Assembly (NCBI RefSeq): GCF_003932895.1 | Contig: NZ_RQYW01000005.1 | Coordinates: 83,104-147,103, forward strand | Length of the DNA stretch: 64,000 bases | Direction: 5' to 3' | Origin: Leptotrichia sp. OH3620_COT-345 | GTDB taxonomy: Bacteria > Fusobacteriota > Fusobacteriia > Fusobacteriales > Leptotrichiaceae | Shown: piece after piece, positions 19,505 to 29,991 of the stretch | How the letters are laid out: each line of letters opens with the position of its first letter | Numbering within the stretch: position 1 is the first letter of the stretch | Notes under the pieces: model-generated | Told to the model about the DNA's origin: nothing | Databases searched by the model: none | The model's input: the letters and a program-made list of their open reading frames with translations, nothing else | Translations under genes and position numbers: made by a program

Positions 19505-21010
19505 TTGAGAATTAAACCGGAAGAAGTAAGTAAAATAATTCGTAAAGAAATTGAAAATTATAATACGGTTCTCGATATTTCCAATATAGGAACTGTACTG
19601 GAAGTAGGAGACGGAATAGCGAGAATATACGGACTGGGCAATGTAATGTCAGGAGAATTGCTTGAGTTTGAAAACGGGGCAACTGGAATGGCACTGAATC
19701 TTGAAGAAAATAATGTAGGTGCCGTAATTTTCGGAGAAACAAGGGGGATAAAAGAAGGAAGTGCAGTAAAAGGAACTGGGACAATAGCCGGTGTTCCTGT
19801 AGGAAAGGAAATTCTCGGAAGAGTAGTGAATGCACTTGGAGAGCCTGTAGACGGAAAAGGGTCTATTGATGCTGAAAAACATATGAATGTTGAAAGAAAG
19901 GCTTATGGAATTATTGACAGGAAACCTGTAAACGAGCCTCTTCAGACAGGAATAAAAGCCATAGACGGAATGGTGCCTATCGGAAAAGGTCAGCGTGAAC
20001 TTATAATAGGGGATAGACAGACAGGGAAAACGGCAATCGCCATAGACTCGATAATTAATCAGAAAACGACGGGAGTTTATTGTATATACGTAGCAATCGG
20101 GCAGAAAAGATCTACAGTAGCTCAGATATATAAAAAGCTTGAAGAGGAAGGGGCAATGGAATATACGGCAATAGTTGCAGCAACAGCTTCTGAAGCGGCA
20201 CCTCTCCAGTATCTGGCACCTTATGCCGGAGTAGCAATGGCGGAGTATTTTATGGAGCAGGGAAAACATGTGCTTATTGTATATGATGACTTGTCGAAGC
20301 ATGCAGTAGCCTATAGGGAAATGTCTTTGTTACTTAGAAGACCTCCGGGAAGAGAAGCATATCCGGGAGATGTATTTTATCTTCATTCAAGACTTCTTGA
20401 AAGAGCTGCAAAATTAAGTGATGAACTGGGGGGAGGCTCGATAACGGCTCTTCCTATTGTAGAAACCAAAGGGGGGGATATATCGGCATACATTCCTACA
20501 AATGTTATTTCCATAACTGACGGACAGATATTTCTCGAAACGGATTTATTTAATTCAGGTTTCAGACCGGCTATAAACCCCGGAGTATCAGTTTCAAGGG
20601 TAGGGGGAAGTGCTCAGATAAAGGCGATGAAGCAGGTTTCTTCAAAAGTAAAAATAGAGCTTGCACAATATAATGAACTTCTTGCTTTTGCACAATTCGG
20701 TTCGGACCTTGATAAAGCTACGAGAGATCAGCTGAATAGAGGAGCGAAAATAATGGAAGTGCTGAAACAGAAACAGTACAACCCTTATAAAGTTGAAGAA
20801 GAAGTAGTGTCTTTCTACTGTGTTACAAATGGATATTTTGATGATATTTCTACTGAAAAAGTATCTGTTTTTGAACATGATCTTATTGAAAGTTTGAGGA
20901 CTAATAGCGAAATTTTAAATATAATAAGGGATGAAGAAAAATTAACCGATGAAGTAAAAAATAAACTTGATGAATATATAGTAAATTACAAACAGGACTA
21001 TGTATGGTAA
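19505..21010 (+). CDS. atpA: F1Fo ATP synthase subunit alpha
   Basis: Alpha is the non-catalytic nucleotide-binding subunit of the F1 hexamer. It has 501 residues. Walker A is GDRQTGKT (residues 169-176), Walker B lies in VLIVYDD, and the family signature [17 protein letters not shown] carries the arginine finger (SVSRVG). The start is a TTG eight bases after GGAGGT, and no ATG is available near the N terminus (family consensus [10 protein letters not shown]). Long antisense frames opposite this gene are composition shadows and were not called. Confidence 0.97.
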   Translation: MRIKPEEVSKIIRKEIENYNTVLDISNIGTVLEVGDGIARIYGLGNVMSGELLEFENGATGMALNLEENNVGAVIFGETRGIKEGSAVKGTGTIAGVPVGKEILGRVVNALGEPVDGKGSIDAEKHMNVERKAYGIIDRKPVNEPLQTGIKAIDGMVPIGKGQRELIIGDRQTGKTAIAIDSIINQKTTGVYCIYVAIGQKRSTVAQIYKKLEEEGAMEYTAIVAATASEAAPLQYLAPYAGVAMAEYFMEQGKHVLIVYDDLSKHAVAYREMSLLLRRPPGREAYPGDVFYLHSRLLERAAKLSDELGGGSITALPIVETKGGDISAYIPTNVISITDGQIFLETDLFNSGFRPAINPGVSVSRVGGSAQIKAMKQVSSKVKIELAQYNELLAFAQFGSDLDKATRDQLNRGAKIMEVLKQKQYNPYKVEEEVVSFYCVTNGYFDDISTEKVSVFEHDLIESLRTNSEILNIIRDEEKLTDEVKNKLDEYIVNYKQDYVW

Positions 21011-21023
21011 GTAGGTGTATTAT

Positions 21024-21884
21024 ATGGCTGCGAATATGAAAGAAATAAAAGAAAGAATTGACAGTGTTAAAAATACGGGTCAGATTACAAATGCAATGAA
21101 TATAGTTTCATCTACAAAATTTAAGAAATTTCAGGAACTCACTTTAAGATCCAGAAGTTACTCAGATACTCTTGATATAGCTTTTGACAATCTTGTTGCA
21201 AGTTTAAAAGGAAAAAAACATATTATATTTGATGGAAAATTTGAAGTGAGAAGAATAGGTATTGTAATAATGACATCAGACAGGGGACTTTGCGGAAGCT
21301 TTAATTCAAATATGCTGAGAAGAATGGAAGAAATGATAAAAAGTTTTCAGAAAGATGGAAAAGAAGTCAGTATAGTGTCTATCGGGAAAAAAGCAAGAGA
21401 CTACTGTAAAATCAGGAATATATCAGTAGATAGTGAATATATTCAGTTGATTCCTGAAACTATGTTTGAAAAAGCAAAGAAAATAAGTGAAGATATTGTA
21501 CAGTTTTATCTGAATGACTTTTATGATGAAGTATATCTGTTGTATTCAAAATTTATTTCGGCAATTGAATATAATATTCAAGTAAAAAAAATACTTCCAA
21601 TAGAAAAAAAGGAAGGACTTCCTACAAAGGAATATATATTTGAACCGTCTGAGGACGAAGTATTAAGGGCATTTATTCCTAAAGTATTAAATATAGAGCT
21701 ATATCAGGCTTTGCTTGAAAGTGCGGCAAGTGAGCACTCAGCAAGAATGTCCGCAATGAAAAAAGCAAATGACAATGCAGATGATATGATAAAGAAACTG
21801 ACAGTTCAGTATAATAGGGAAAGACAAGGTCAAATTACTCAGGAATTGTCGGAAATTGTCGGAGGATCGGAAGCTCTGAAGTAA
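21024..21884 (+). CDS. atpG: F1Fo ATP synthase subunit gamma
   Basis: Gamma is the rotating central shaft. It has 286 residues with the expected N-terminal coiled coil ([21 protein letters not shown]) and C-terminal helix ([26 protein letters not shown], shown in part: [15 protein letters not shown]). [12 protein letters not shown] is the central family motif. ATG 21024 has AGGTG six bases before it. The GTG at 21015 lies inside that ribosome site and is rejected. It starts 13 bases after the atpA stop. Confidence 0.95.
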   Translation: MAANMKEIKERIDSVKNTGQITNAMNIVSSTKFKKFQELTLRSRSYSDTLDIAFDNLVASLKGKKHIIFDGKFEVRRIGIVIMTSDRGLCGSFNSNMLRRMEEMIKSFQKDGKEVSIVSIGKKARDYCKIRNISVDSEYIQLIPETMFEKAKKISEDIVQFYLNDFYDEVYLLYSKFISAIEYNIQVKKILPIEKKEGLPTKEYIFEPSEDEVLRAFIPKVLNIELYQALLESAASEHSARMSAMKKANDNADDMIKKLTVQYNRERQGQITQELSEIVGGSEALK

Positions 21885-21898
21885 ACAAAGGAGGCTAA

Positions 21899-23299
<1,401 letters not shown>

Positions 23300-23317
23300 T
23301 TTATTAGGAGATGGGAA

Positions 23318-23707
23318 ATGGCTACAGAATTTATTTTAAAAGCAGTTACACCTGAAGGTCTTGTATTTGAAAAGCCTGTAACATTTGTAAAAGTGAAAAC
23401 TGAAAATGGAGATGTGGGAATTCTTGCTAAACATGCTAATTTTGTTTCTTCACTGGGAGCAGGAGAAATGATAGTCAGGGAAAAAGAAAATATTGAAACC
23501 ACGTATTATCTTGAAGGAGGATTTCTCGAGGTAAGGCAAGATAAAGTAGTAATTTTAGGAGAAGATATGATGGAAGCTACAACAGCCGAAGCGGTAAAAC
23601 TCGCAAAAAAAACTGCAATTGAACTTGCAAAACAGCATAAATTAAGAGAAGATCAAGATATTCTCGGGACAAAGAAACGTATACAGGAAAATTTAACTAG
23701 GAAATAA
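23318..23707 (+). CDS. atpC: F1Fo ATP synthase subunit epsilon
   Basis: Epsilon couples rotor and shaft and can inhibit ATP hydrolysis. It has 129 residues. An N-terminal beta-sandwich (LKAVTPEGLVFEKPV, then GDVGILAKHANFVSSL and GGFLEVRQDKVVIL) is followed by a two-helix C-terminal domain rich in Ala and Lys. Length is normal, and it closes the atp operon. No hairpin terminator is visible in the 85 bases before the next gene. Confidence 0.94.
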   Translation: MATEFILKAVTPEGLVFEKPVTFVKVKTENGDVGILAKHANFVSSLGAGEMIVREKENIETTYYLEGGFLEVRQDKVVILGEDMMEATTAEAVKLAKKTAIELAKQHKLREDQDILGTKKRIQENLTRK

Positions 23708-23792
23708 TTGTAATTCATCAGTATTTAAAATATACATAAATTTTAAGCAGTTGAAAAATGTATAAAAATATAATAAAAAACGGAGGCCGTGT

Positions 23793-25004
23793 ATGAAGTA
23801 TTTGGATGAAATGACAAAAGAGGAACTTATTGATTGTGCTAAGAAAGAAAAAATTTTTTTGGGGCTGACATTTAATAGAGAAAAAATTATGACAAAACTT
23901 GAAAAAAAAGGATATAAGCGTAATTATTTCCTAAATGAAAATGCAAAAAAATCTGATAATTCTGACAATAAGGAAAAAGAAATTATTACAGGAGAAAAAA
24001 AATCTGTAGTTAATAACGATATGTCAGTGATATCGAATAAAAAGGAAAATATAGCTGAAAATACGAAAAATTCCCCTAATGTTGAAAATTCCTATAATCA
24101 AGGCAAGGAACAGGAAGAAAAAAACATAATTCAAATAATGGAAGAAGCGGAAATTTTTTCAGAAGCCTCTTTTATTTACAGAAGCAGAAGTTATTACAGA
24201 AATTATCCTAATAAAAAATTAATGAAAAGCTTGAGAAAAAAATATAGAAAATATAGAAATGATCTTCAAAAAGAAATAGACTTTATATATAAAGGGATAA
24301 ATGAAGAAGAAATTAAGAAAAGAGAAAAAGAAACTGAAATTAACAGATCCAAATTTGCTAAAGGTGCTGAATATGAAGGACAATCAAGCCCCGAGGATAT
24401 TTATTTTGATAAAGCTCCTTTACCTGCTGCATATTTTGTAGATGAAGTAGTTTTAATGCCCAAAAATCCCACTACACTTTATATTTATTGGGAAATAAGA
24501 GACGATACTTTTGAAAAGCTGGCTGAAAATCCTGATATAGTAGATAATATAGTAATAAAACTTTTCAAAGACGGTAGTGAATATAGAAAAATAATAAGAC
24601 ATGAAAGAATAGGCTCCCATTATATAGGAGAAGTCGATACTGATCAGAATTATGAAGTATTTATCGGATATGAAGATAGATACGGAAATTTTTCAGAAGT
24701 TGCTCATTCTACTCGGGCAATATCCCCATCTGATAAACTGTCCGACAATATGGAACTGGTTTGGGGAACTGTCAGAGAAGATAAAAATACAAATCAAATA
24801 ATAAAATATGTAAACAGTCCGATTCCTACTGAAGAAAACAGAGAATTTATAGAACTTATAAAAAATCCTGAAAATGACGAGGAATTTACGGTAGAAATAC
24901 TCGAAAGACTCTTAAAAATAGGTTCTTCAGAAAATGTAACAGAAAAAGGGGCCAAAAGGACTTCTCCTGACAAACTTATAATGACAGGTGTCGGAAGTTC
25001 ATAA
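23793..25004 (+). CDS. DUF4912-domain protein with SAP/Rho-N-like N terminus
   Basis: This 403-residue protein has three parts. Residues 1-45 (YLDEMTKEELIDCAKKEKI) look like a small helical SAP/Rho-N type module. Residues 45-190 are low-complexity, Lys/Glu/Asn-rich and probably disordered. Residues about 205-310 match the DUF4912 domain (AYFVDEVVLMPKNPTTLYIYW and DQNYEVFIGYEDRYGNFSEVAHS), a beta-rich fold of unknown function. There is no signal peptide. The start follows CGGAGG. It lies 85 bases after atpC with no clear terminator, so read-through from the atp operon is possible. No function is proposed. Confidence 0.8.
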   Translation: MKYLDEMTKEELIDCAKKEKIFLGLTFNREKIMTKLEKKGYKRNYFLNENAKKSDNSDNKEKEIITGEKKSVVNNDMSVISNKKENIAENTKNSPNVENSYNQGKEQEEKNIIQIMEEAEIFSEASFIYRSRSYYRNYPNKKLMKSLRKKYRKYRNDLQKEIDFIYKGINEEEIKKREKETEINRSKFAKGAEYEGQSSPEDIYFDKAPLPAAYFVDEVVLMPKNPTTLYIYWEIRDDTFEKLAENPDIVDNIVIKLFKDGSEYRKIIRHERIGSHYIGEVDTDQNYEVFIGYEDRYGNFSEVAHSTRAISPSDKLSDNMELVWGTVREDKNTNQIIKYVNSPIPTEENREFIELIKNPENDEEFTVEILERLLKIGSSENVTEKGAKRTSPDKLIMTGVGSS

Positions 25005-25154
25005 AATATTTTATTCCGATTTGTAATTAAAAATATTTGAATAAAAGTTTTTTAACGGAAAAATTATTAATTCAAGTATTAAGAAAGTTTGTTGTAAGAC
25101 ACGATGTTTAGATAATAAAATGATTTTGTAAATAAAAGAAATTAAAAATAAAAA

Positions 25155-25192
25155 GGAGCTGTTAAATTTTTATGATAACAGCTTCTTTTACT
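25155..25192. terminator. Bidirectional terminator between convergent genes
   Basis: GGAGCTGTTA (25155-25164) pairs with TAACAGCTTC (25176-25185) with one G-U pair and an 11-base loop. T-runs follow on both strands, so it can serve the DUF4912 gene and the minus-strand gene ending at 25296. The rest of the 25005-25295 gap shows nothing else. Confidence 0.8.
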
Positions 25193-25295
25193 ATTTATGT
25201 AAAATGTATGTACAATAATTTTGAAAAATAATTTAACACTGAAAATGAGGTGAAAAAGTTGATAACCTTAAGAAATTCTAAGTTGCATTAACTTT

Positions 25296-25907
25296 TTATT
25301 TTTTGAATTTTCTCTTTTTAATAATTGAAGTAATTAAGAAAAATATACTCATAGTTACAAATGAAGAAAATAGAACTAAAAGAATACTGCTAAGTACAAG
25401 ATTATCAAAGTCTATACTTTCATTTCCAAATTTTCCGTATTTATTTAAAAACTTTGACGGATTTGTATATTTTATATTTTTTCCGAATTTCTGTTCAATT
25501 TCTTTTTCAGTAAGGTTTAAATGCTCATCAGCATAACTGTCTTTTTTTATGTAAAAGTACCCTTTACATTTTTTATTATTTTCTCCTATAATATATCCCA
25601 CATAGTAATCATTAATTATTGTAATTTTAGAGATGGAATAACAGTTAATATCATTTTCTTTTAGGTGAGTAGACTTTTTATCTTCTTTCATTTTTTTTAA
25701 TTTTACATTTTTTAAAATAATGTCGGAATCATCGGTTTTAAGAGGATCTTTTCTTTCAAAAGCGTATGTTTTATTTGCTCTCAGGTATTCATTTTTTCTG
25801 TAACTGTCTCCTATAAATCCGAATAAAAAATAAAAAACTCCAATGATAAAGCCTATTATGGAAGAAAGTAGAAAAATTAAAGTAAAGTTATCAATTTTCT
25901 TTTTCAT
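25296..25907 (-). CDS. Small membrane protein of unknown function
   Basis: This 203-residue protein has an N-terminal membrane helix (about residues 9-29, LIFLLSSIIGFIIGVFYFLFG), a lysine-rich extracytoplasmic domain (about 35-165) with one internal hydrophobic strand INDYYVGYIIGE, a second membrane helix (about 173-196) and a basic tail KKRKFKK. ATG 25907 has GGAGATG upstream and lies four bases after the stop of the broken gene beside it. The longer upstream frame merely overlaps that gene and is rejected. No family was recognised. Its tight linkage to a larger degraded gene suggests a partner role, such as immunity or accessory protein, but this is inference. Confidence 0.7.
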   Translation of the reverse strand: MKKKIDNFTLIFLLSSIIGFIIGVFYFLFGFIGDSYRKNEYLRANKTYAFERKDPLKTDDSDIILKNVKLKKMKEDKKSTHLKENDINCYSISKITIINDYYVGYIIGENNKKCKGYFYIKKDSYADEHLNLTEKEIEQKFGKNIKYTNPSKFLNKYGKFGNESIDFDNLVLSSILLVLFSSFVTMSIFFLITSIIKKRKFKK

Positions 25908-25911
25908 CTTG

Positions 25912-26868
25912 TCATCTCCGATATTTTTTTGTAGCCATGTTTTGTAGAAAATTTGATGCTTCTTTTTCATTTTTAAATACTCTATCAACAATAATTTTTT
26001 GTTTATATCCGTCAGACATACTATAAGGTATTCCTGTTTCTTTTGAAGTTGGAAATCTATTTTTAATATTATAAGGTTCTTTAAATTCATCATATAATTT
26101 ATATTTTTTTATAATCTTTAAATGTACACCATCTTTTTTTATCTGTTTTTATTAATGTCCGACTACGTAAAGTTGATGTTCTTAATGTTATAGGAAGTCC
26201 TCCGGAATCAGCCATATTTCTAATTCCCCCATCAGAAAAATTTGGATGAAAACTTTCATTGTTTATTTTTATATTTTCAGAATTTTTAAAACCATTTTTT
26301 TTAAAATATTTAGCTGCCGTAAAATAAATTAAAGTATCTAAATCTTTCATTGCTTTTTTATATTCTTTTGAATTTATAAGATTTATCCTTCAGGATCTAT
26401 TTTATCAATTCTTAATTCTCCTCTTTTTTGTAATTTGTTTTCAATTCTTGAAGTATCTTCCTCTTTTTTTAAATATTTATTTTGAATTTCTAAAGGTAAA
26501 AAATAAAATCCGAAGTATATTGATTTAATTCCGATATCTTTTATTTGGGATAAGAATTTCAATTGGTTTCTTAGCTTTTCACTATTAATTGGATAATTTT
26601 TATTTTCTATATCTTTTATAATTCGATTTCTTGAACTATTGATATTATTATGTATTCTTTCTTTTGGATATGAGGTAGAGTTATTTGATCTTATTATTTT
26701 GGGATTTATTGTTATAAGTTTATTATTTAAAAGACTATTTCCTTCATAGTCAGGAGTTTTTTAAATAGATATTTTTCTACTTTTATTAATAATATTTTCA
26801 GATTTTTTCATTTTATCAAGTGTTTCAAGTAAATCATTAAAAGCTTTACTTTTTATATCATTAGGCAT
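25912..26868 (-). pseudogene. Broken gene with at least three frameshifts, family unknown
   Basis: On the minus strand a protein of about 315 residues can be pieced together. It starts MPNDIKSKAFNDLLETLDKM (ATG 26868) and breaks at a stop at 26761. It resumes at KTPDYEGNSLLNNKL, runs to a stop at 26383, and resumes at NLINSKEYKKAMKDLDTL through GGLPITLRTSTLRSRTLIK. It breaks again near 26100 and ends YKLYDEFKEPYNIKNRFPTS.. to a stop at 25912. Each segment joins the next by a small shift. No signal peptide, no catalytic motif and no family was recognised. It sits directly upstream of the small membrane protein and was probably its operon partner. Confidence 0.75.
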
Positions 26869-27057
26869 ATAGTTTCTCTTTTTTTATTTAAAACATTATT
26901 TTTATTATACATTAAATTTTGAAAATTTTCAACATATTCGGAAATAAGACTGATAAAAATATTTGAAGTATTGGAAAAGTTGATATAATAAAAAATATAT
27001 TATATATTAAAGTAGCATCATTTTATTATAAATCATTTTTCTAAGCATTTTATAAGA

Positions 27058-27094
27058 TTTACAAAAGTGTAAACAAAGTGGCTAATTCTATAAT
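27058..27094 (+). promoter_or_regulatory. Palindrome and -10 box upstream of dapB
   Basis: TTTACA-AAAG-TGTAAA (27058-27073) is a perfect 6-4-6 inverted repeat. TATAAT lies at 27089-27094, 31 bases before dapB. The palindrome would overlap the -35 region and so is a candidate operator. No regulator is assigned. Confidence 0.45.
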
Positions 27095-27124
27095 AAATAG
27101 AATGTAAAAAGAATAGGAGTAATT

Positions 27125-27853
27125 ATGAAAATAATTATTTACGGTGCCGGAGTAATGGCAACTTACGTAAAAGAAGCGATTATAAATTCAGGGAATGAAT
27201 TTACAGGCTTTGTAGATCCTTTAGGAAATGGAGATTTTGAAACTTTAAAAAATATAAATGAAGATTATGATGGAATTATAGACTTTTCACATTTCAGTTT
27301 ACTTGACGAGATATTGGAGACAGCTATCGAAAAGAAAGTTCCTGTTATTATTGCGACAACGGGGCATACAAAGGAACAGACGAAAAAAATTGCAGAGGCG
27401 GCGGAAAAAATACCGATAATAAAAGCTACAAACACGTCAGTAGGAGTAGCAGTGCTGAATGAAATTACAGCTTATGCGACAAGACTGTTAAAAGGATTTG
27501 ATATAGAAATTATTGAAAAACATCATAACAGAAAACTGGATGCACCAAGCGGAACTGCAAATACACTTCTTGAAATTATAAATCAAAATACAAATGATGA
27601 ATACGAAATTGTTTATGGAAGAGAAGGTCAGAAAAAAAGAACTGGAGAAGAAATAGGTGTTCATTCAATAAGAGCAGGTAATATTGTCGGAGAACATACG
27701 GTAATTTATTCAAAAAATGATGAAATAATAGAAATAAAACATGAAGCATTGTCCAGAAAAATATTTGCTGACGGTGCTGTGAAAGCAATATTATATTTAA
27801 AGAAAAAAAAGTCGGGAATGTATAATATGAAAGACGTACTTAGTATAAAATAA
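27125..27853 (+). CDS. dapB: 4-hydroxy-tetrahydrodipicolinate reductase
   Basis: DapB reduces hydroxy-tetrahydrodipicolinate with NAD(P)H in lysine and diaminopimelate synthesis. It has 242 residues, at the short end of the family. The N-terminal nucleotide-binding strand is IIIYGAGVMA. The conserved ATTGHT and NTSVGVAVL segments follow, and the substrate-binding motif is EKHHNRKLDAPSGTA. The catalytic His and Lys are in that last motif. The start follows AATAGGAG. It forms a pair with dapH 52 bases downstream, so the cell makes diaminopimelate for peptidoglycan. Confidence 0.94.
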   Translation: MKIIIYGAGVMATYVKEAIINSGNEFTGFVDPLGNGDFETLKNINEDYDGIIDFSHFSLLDEILETAIEKKVPVIIATTGHTKEQTKKIAEAAEKIPIIKATNTSVGVAVLNEITAYATRLLKGFDIEIIEKHHNRKLDAPSGTANTLLEIINQNTNDEYEIVYGREGQKKRTGEEIGVHSIRAGNIVGEHTVIYSKNDEIIEIKHEALSRKIFADGAVKAILYLKKKKSGMYNMKDVLSIK

Positions 27854-27905
27854 AGGAAAATATAATAAAAAATATATGAAAGAATAAATAATGGAGGATA
27901 AAATA

Positions 27906-28601
27906 ATGACAGAACTTGAAAAATCAAAAGCAATAATACAATTTATATCTGAATCTGAAAAAACAACTCCTGTGGAACTTTATACTGATGATGAAATAAA
28001 AGATGCAGGTTCTTGTAGAGTAATAGGGAAAGATCATCTGAAGCTGGTTGTAGGAGATTGGAAAGATGTGGAAAAAGTCATTGAAAACAATAATCTGAAA
28101 AATTATTACTTGAAAAATGACAGAAGAAATTCCGGAGTACCTATGCTTGATATAAAAAATATAAATGCAAGAATAGAGCCGGGAGCAATAATAAGAGACA
28201 AAGTTTCAATTGGAGATAGAGCGGTCATTATGATGGGGGCAGTTATAAATATTGGAGCTGAAATAGGTGAAGGTACAATGATAGATATGAATGCAGTACT
28301 TGGAGGAAGAGCAAAAGTAGGGAAGAATTGTCATATCGGAGCGGGAACTGTACTTGCAGGAGTTATTGAACCGCCTTCGGCAGATCCTGTAATCATCGAA
28401 GATAATGTGGTAATAGGAGCTAATGTTGTTGTCTTGGAAGGGGTGAAAATAGGTAAAGGTGCTGTAGTAGCAGCAGGGGCTGTAGTAACAGAAAATGTTC
28501 CTGAAAAAGTGGTAGTAGCGGGAATGCCTGCTAAAATTATAAAAAATGTTGATGATAAAACAGCTTCAAAAACTGAAATTGTTGAAGATTTGAGAAAGTG
28601 A
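27906..28601 (+). CDS. dapH: Tetrahydrodipicolinate N-acetyltransferase
   Basis: DapH acetylates tetrahydrodipicolinate, entering the acetylase branch of the diaminopimelate pathway. It has 231 residues. An N-terminal helical domain ([20 protein letters not shown]) is followed by a left-handed beta-helix of hexapeptide repeats (about residues 88-205), with GMPAKIIK at the C-terminal cap. DapH is told from DapD by the DapH-type N-terminal domain and lack of a succinyl-CoA loop. ATG 27906 is used because the ATG at 27891 runs into the ribosome site GGAGG. Confidence 0.93.
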   Translation: MTELEKSKAIIQFISESEKTTPVELYTDDEIKDAGSCRVIGKDHLKLVVGDWKDVEKVIENNNLKNYYLKNDRRNSGVPMLDIKNINARIEPGAIIRDKVSIGDRAVIMMGAVINIGAEIGEGTMIDMNAVLGGRAKVGKNCHIGAGTVLAGVIEPPSADPVIIEDNVVIGANVVVLEGVKIGKGAVVAAGAVVTENVPEKVVVAGMPAKIIKNVDDKTASKTEIVEDLRK

Positions 28602-28638
28602 TCAAAAATTTAGAAAGCAAAAAAATTAGGAGGATAAA

Positions 28639-29790
28639 ATGAAAAAAATATTACTGGTATTAGGAATTTTAAGCATAAGTGCATTAGGCTTTGCCGATGC
28701 AAAATCTGATTTTGAAAATGCACAAAAACTGGCAGGTCAGAAAAAAATAAATGAAGCTGTAAAGGTATTGGAGGGAGTAGCAAGTTCAACGGACAAAGCG
28801 TATTCAGTAAAAGCTAATTTTCAGTTGGGAGCATATTATTTACAGAATAATAACAGAGTAAATGCAAAAAAATATTTATCAGCAGCCTGGAAAGATCCAA
28901 ATTATGTAGTTGAAGAAACTTTAGAAGCGGCAAGACTTCTTTATTTGATTTCCCTTCAGGAAAAAAATATGAAGGAAGCCGAAAAATATATAACATGGGC
29001 TGATGAAAAGACAAACGGAAAAGATATAGATACAGTATCAAGTCTTATTATATTCTATTTTGACAATAATATGCAGTCGAAAGGTCAGGCAAGATATGCA
29101 GCTGCAAATAAATCAGGAGACAAGGAATTTATATCTGAAATGAATTTCAATATAGGACAGTATTATTTGGGGAAAAATAATAAAACTGCTGCGAAAAAAT
29201 ATTTACAGGATTCATATAACCAGTCGCCGAATGCAGTATTACCTGCAGGATATTTGTTATCTCAAATAGCACTTTCAGAAAAGAACAATGCAGGGGCTGA
29301 AAAAATTCTCCTTGAAATGAATACTAAAACAGGTAATAAAAATGCTGAAATACTTGGAATGTTGGGGTCATTCTATTTACAAACAAACAATCTTGTAAAG
29401 GCCGAAGATTATTTGAAAAAATCTGCAACAGTTGACAGAAATAATACGGATGCAAGATTATTATTATTGGCATTGTATGAATCAAAAAATGATGCTGCAA
29501 AAGCAACTGCAACGTATAATGAAATAAAAGGAACAAAAGGTGTAAATGCAAAAACATTGAATAAAGAATTGGGAGTATATTTTGCTCAGTTCGGAAATGG
29601 TGCAATGGCTGAAAAATACCTGAAAAAATCCATAAATGAAGATAAAGATAATGAAGCGAAAGTAGTATTGGGACAGGTTTACTTCGGAATGGGGAAAAAA
29701 GCTGAAGCTGTAGCTATATTAAAAGAAGCTGTAAATAATAAAGTAAAAGGTGCAGCAGAAGTTCTGAAACAAGTTGAATCTGCAAAATAA
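28639..29790 (+). CDS. Secreted TPR-repeat protein
   Basis: This 383-residue protein has a cleavable signal peptide (MKKILLVLGILSISALGFAD, cut expected after ALGFA). The mature part is nearly all tetratricopeptide-like repeats of about 34 residues with the pattern AEKYLKKSxxxDxxN.AxxxLG. It should therefore be a periplasmic helical scaffold for protein-protein contacts. It lies 37 bases after dapH with its own AGGAGG and is followed by a terminator. The partner is unknown. Comparable solenoids are used in envelope assembly in other diderms, but no specific role can be assigned. Confidence 0.85.
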   Translation: MKKILLVLGILSISALGFADAKSDFENAQKLAGQKKINEAVKVLEGVASSTDKAYSVKANFQLGAYYLQNNNRVNAKKYLSAAWKDPNYVVEETLEAARLLYLISLQEKNMKEAEKYITWADEKTNGKDIDTVSSLIIFYFDNNMQSKGQARYAAANKSGDKEFISEMNFNIGQYYLGKNNKTAAKKYLQDSYNQSPNAVLPAGYLLSQIALSEKNNAGAEKILLEMNTKTGNKNAEILGMLGSFYLQTNNLVKAEDYLKKSATVDRNNTDARLLLLALYESKNDAAKATATYNEIKGTKGVNAKTLNKELGVYFAQFGNGAMAEKYLKKSINEDKDNEAKVVLGQVYFGMGKKAEAVAILKEAVNNKVKGAAEVLKQVESAK

Positions 29791-29811
29791 ACAAAAACGG
29801 AATAAAATAAG

Positions 29812-29845
29812 AAAAATAAAAGGGCGTTTTGCTCTTTTTATTTTT
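29812..29845 (+). terminator. Terminator after secreted TPR gene
   Basis: AAAATAAAAGGGC pairs with GCTCTTTTTATTTTT around a GTTTT loop, with one G-U pair and a single bulged T. It lies 21 bases after the stop. Confidence 0.8.
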
Positions 29846-29923
29846 GAGAAATTTTGTTATAATATAAAAAAGACAGGAGGTGAAAAATTAATTGAGGTTT
29901 TATCAGTTTAATTGAGCTTAGAG

Positions 29924-29953
29924 TTGATTGGAAAATGAATTATGCTTTATAAT
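29924..29953 (+). promoter_or_regulatory. Promoter for recA
   Basis: TTGATT (29924-29929) and TATAAT (29948-29953) are 18 bases apart and lie 38 bases before the recA start. No LexA-like palindrome is visible. An upstream TATAAT near 29859 followed by GGAGGTG and a seven-codon TTG frame is noted separately. Confidence 0.6.
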
Positions 29954-29991
29954 AAAAAAATTAATTGTAAATAAAAAATTAAGGAGAAAAA

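Noticed and set aside
19649..20302. 217-codon open frame on the minus strand opposite atpA
   Set aside because: No ribosome site, Cys/Tyr/Phe/Ser-rich composition typical of the antisense of a conserved gene, and atpA is intact on the other strand.
25908..26093. N-terminal extension of the small membrane protein
   Set aside because: It overlaps the true frame of the broken neighbouring gene and lies upstream of the GGAGATG ribosome site; ATG 25907 is better.
27000..27124. Lysine riboswitch upstream of dapB
   Set aside because: The gap is too short and lacks the conserved L-box junction sequences; only a simple palindrome is present.
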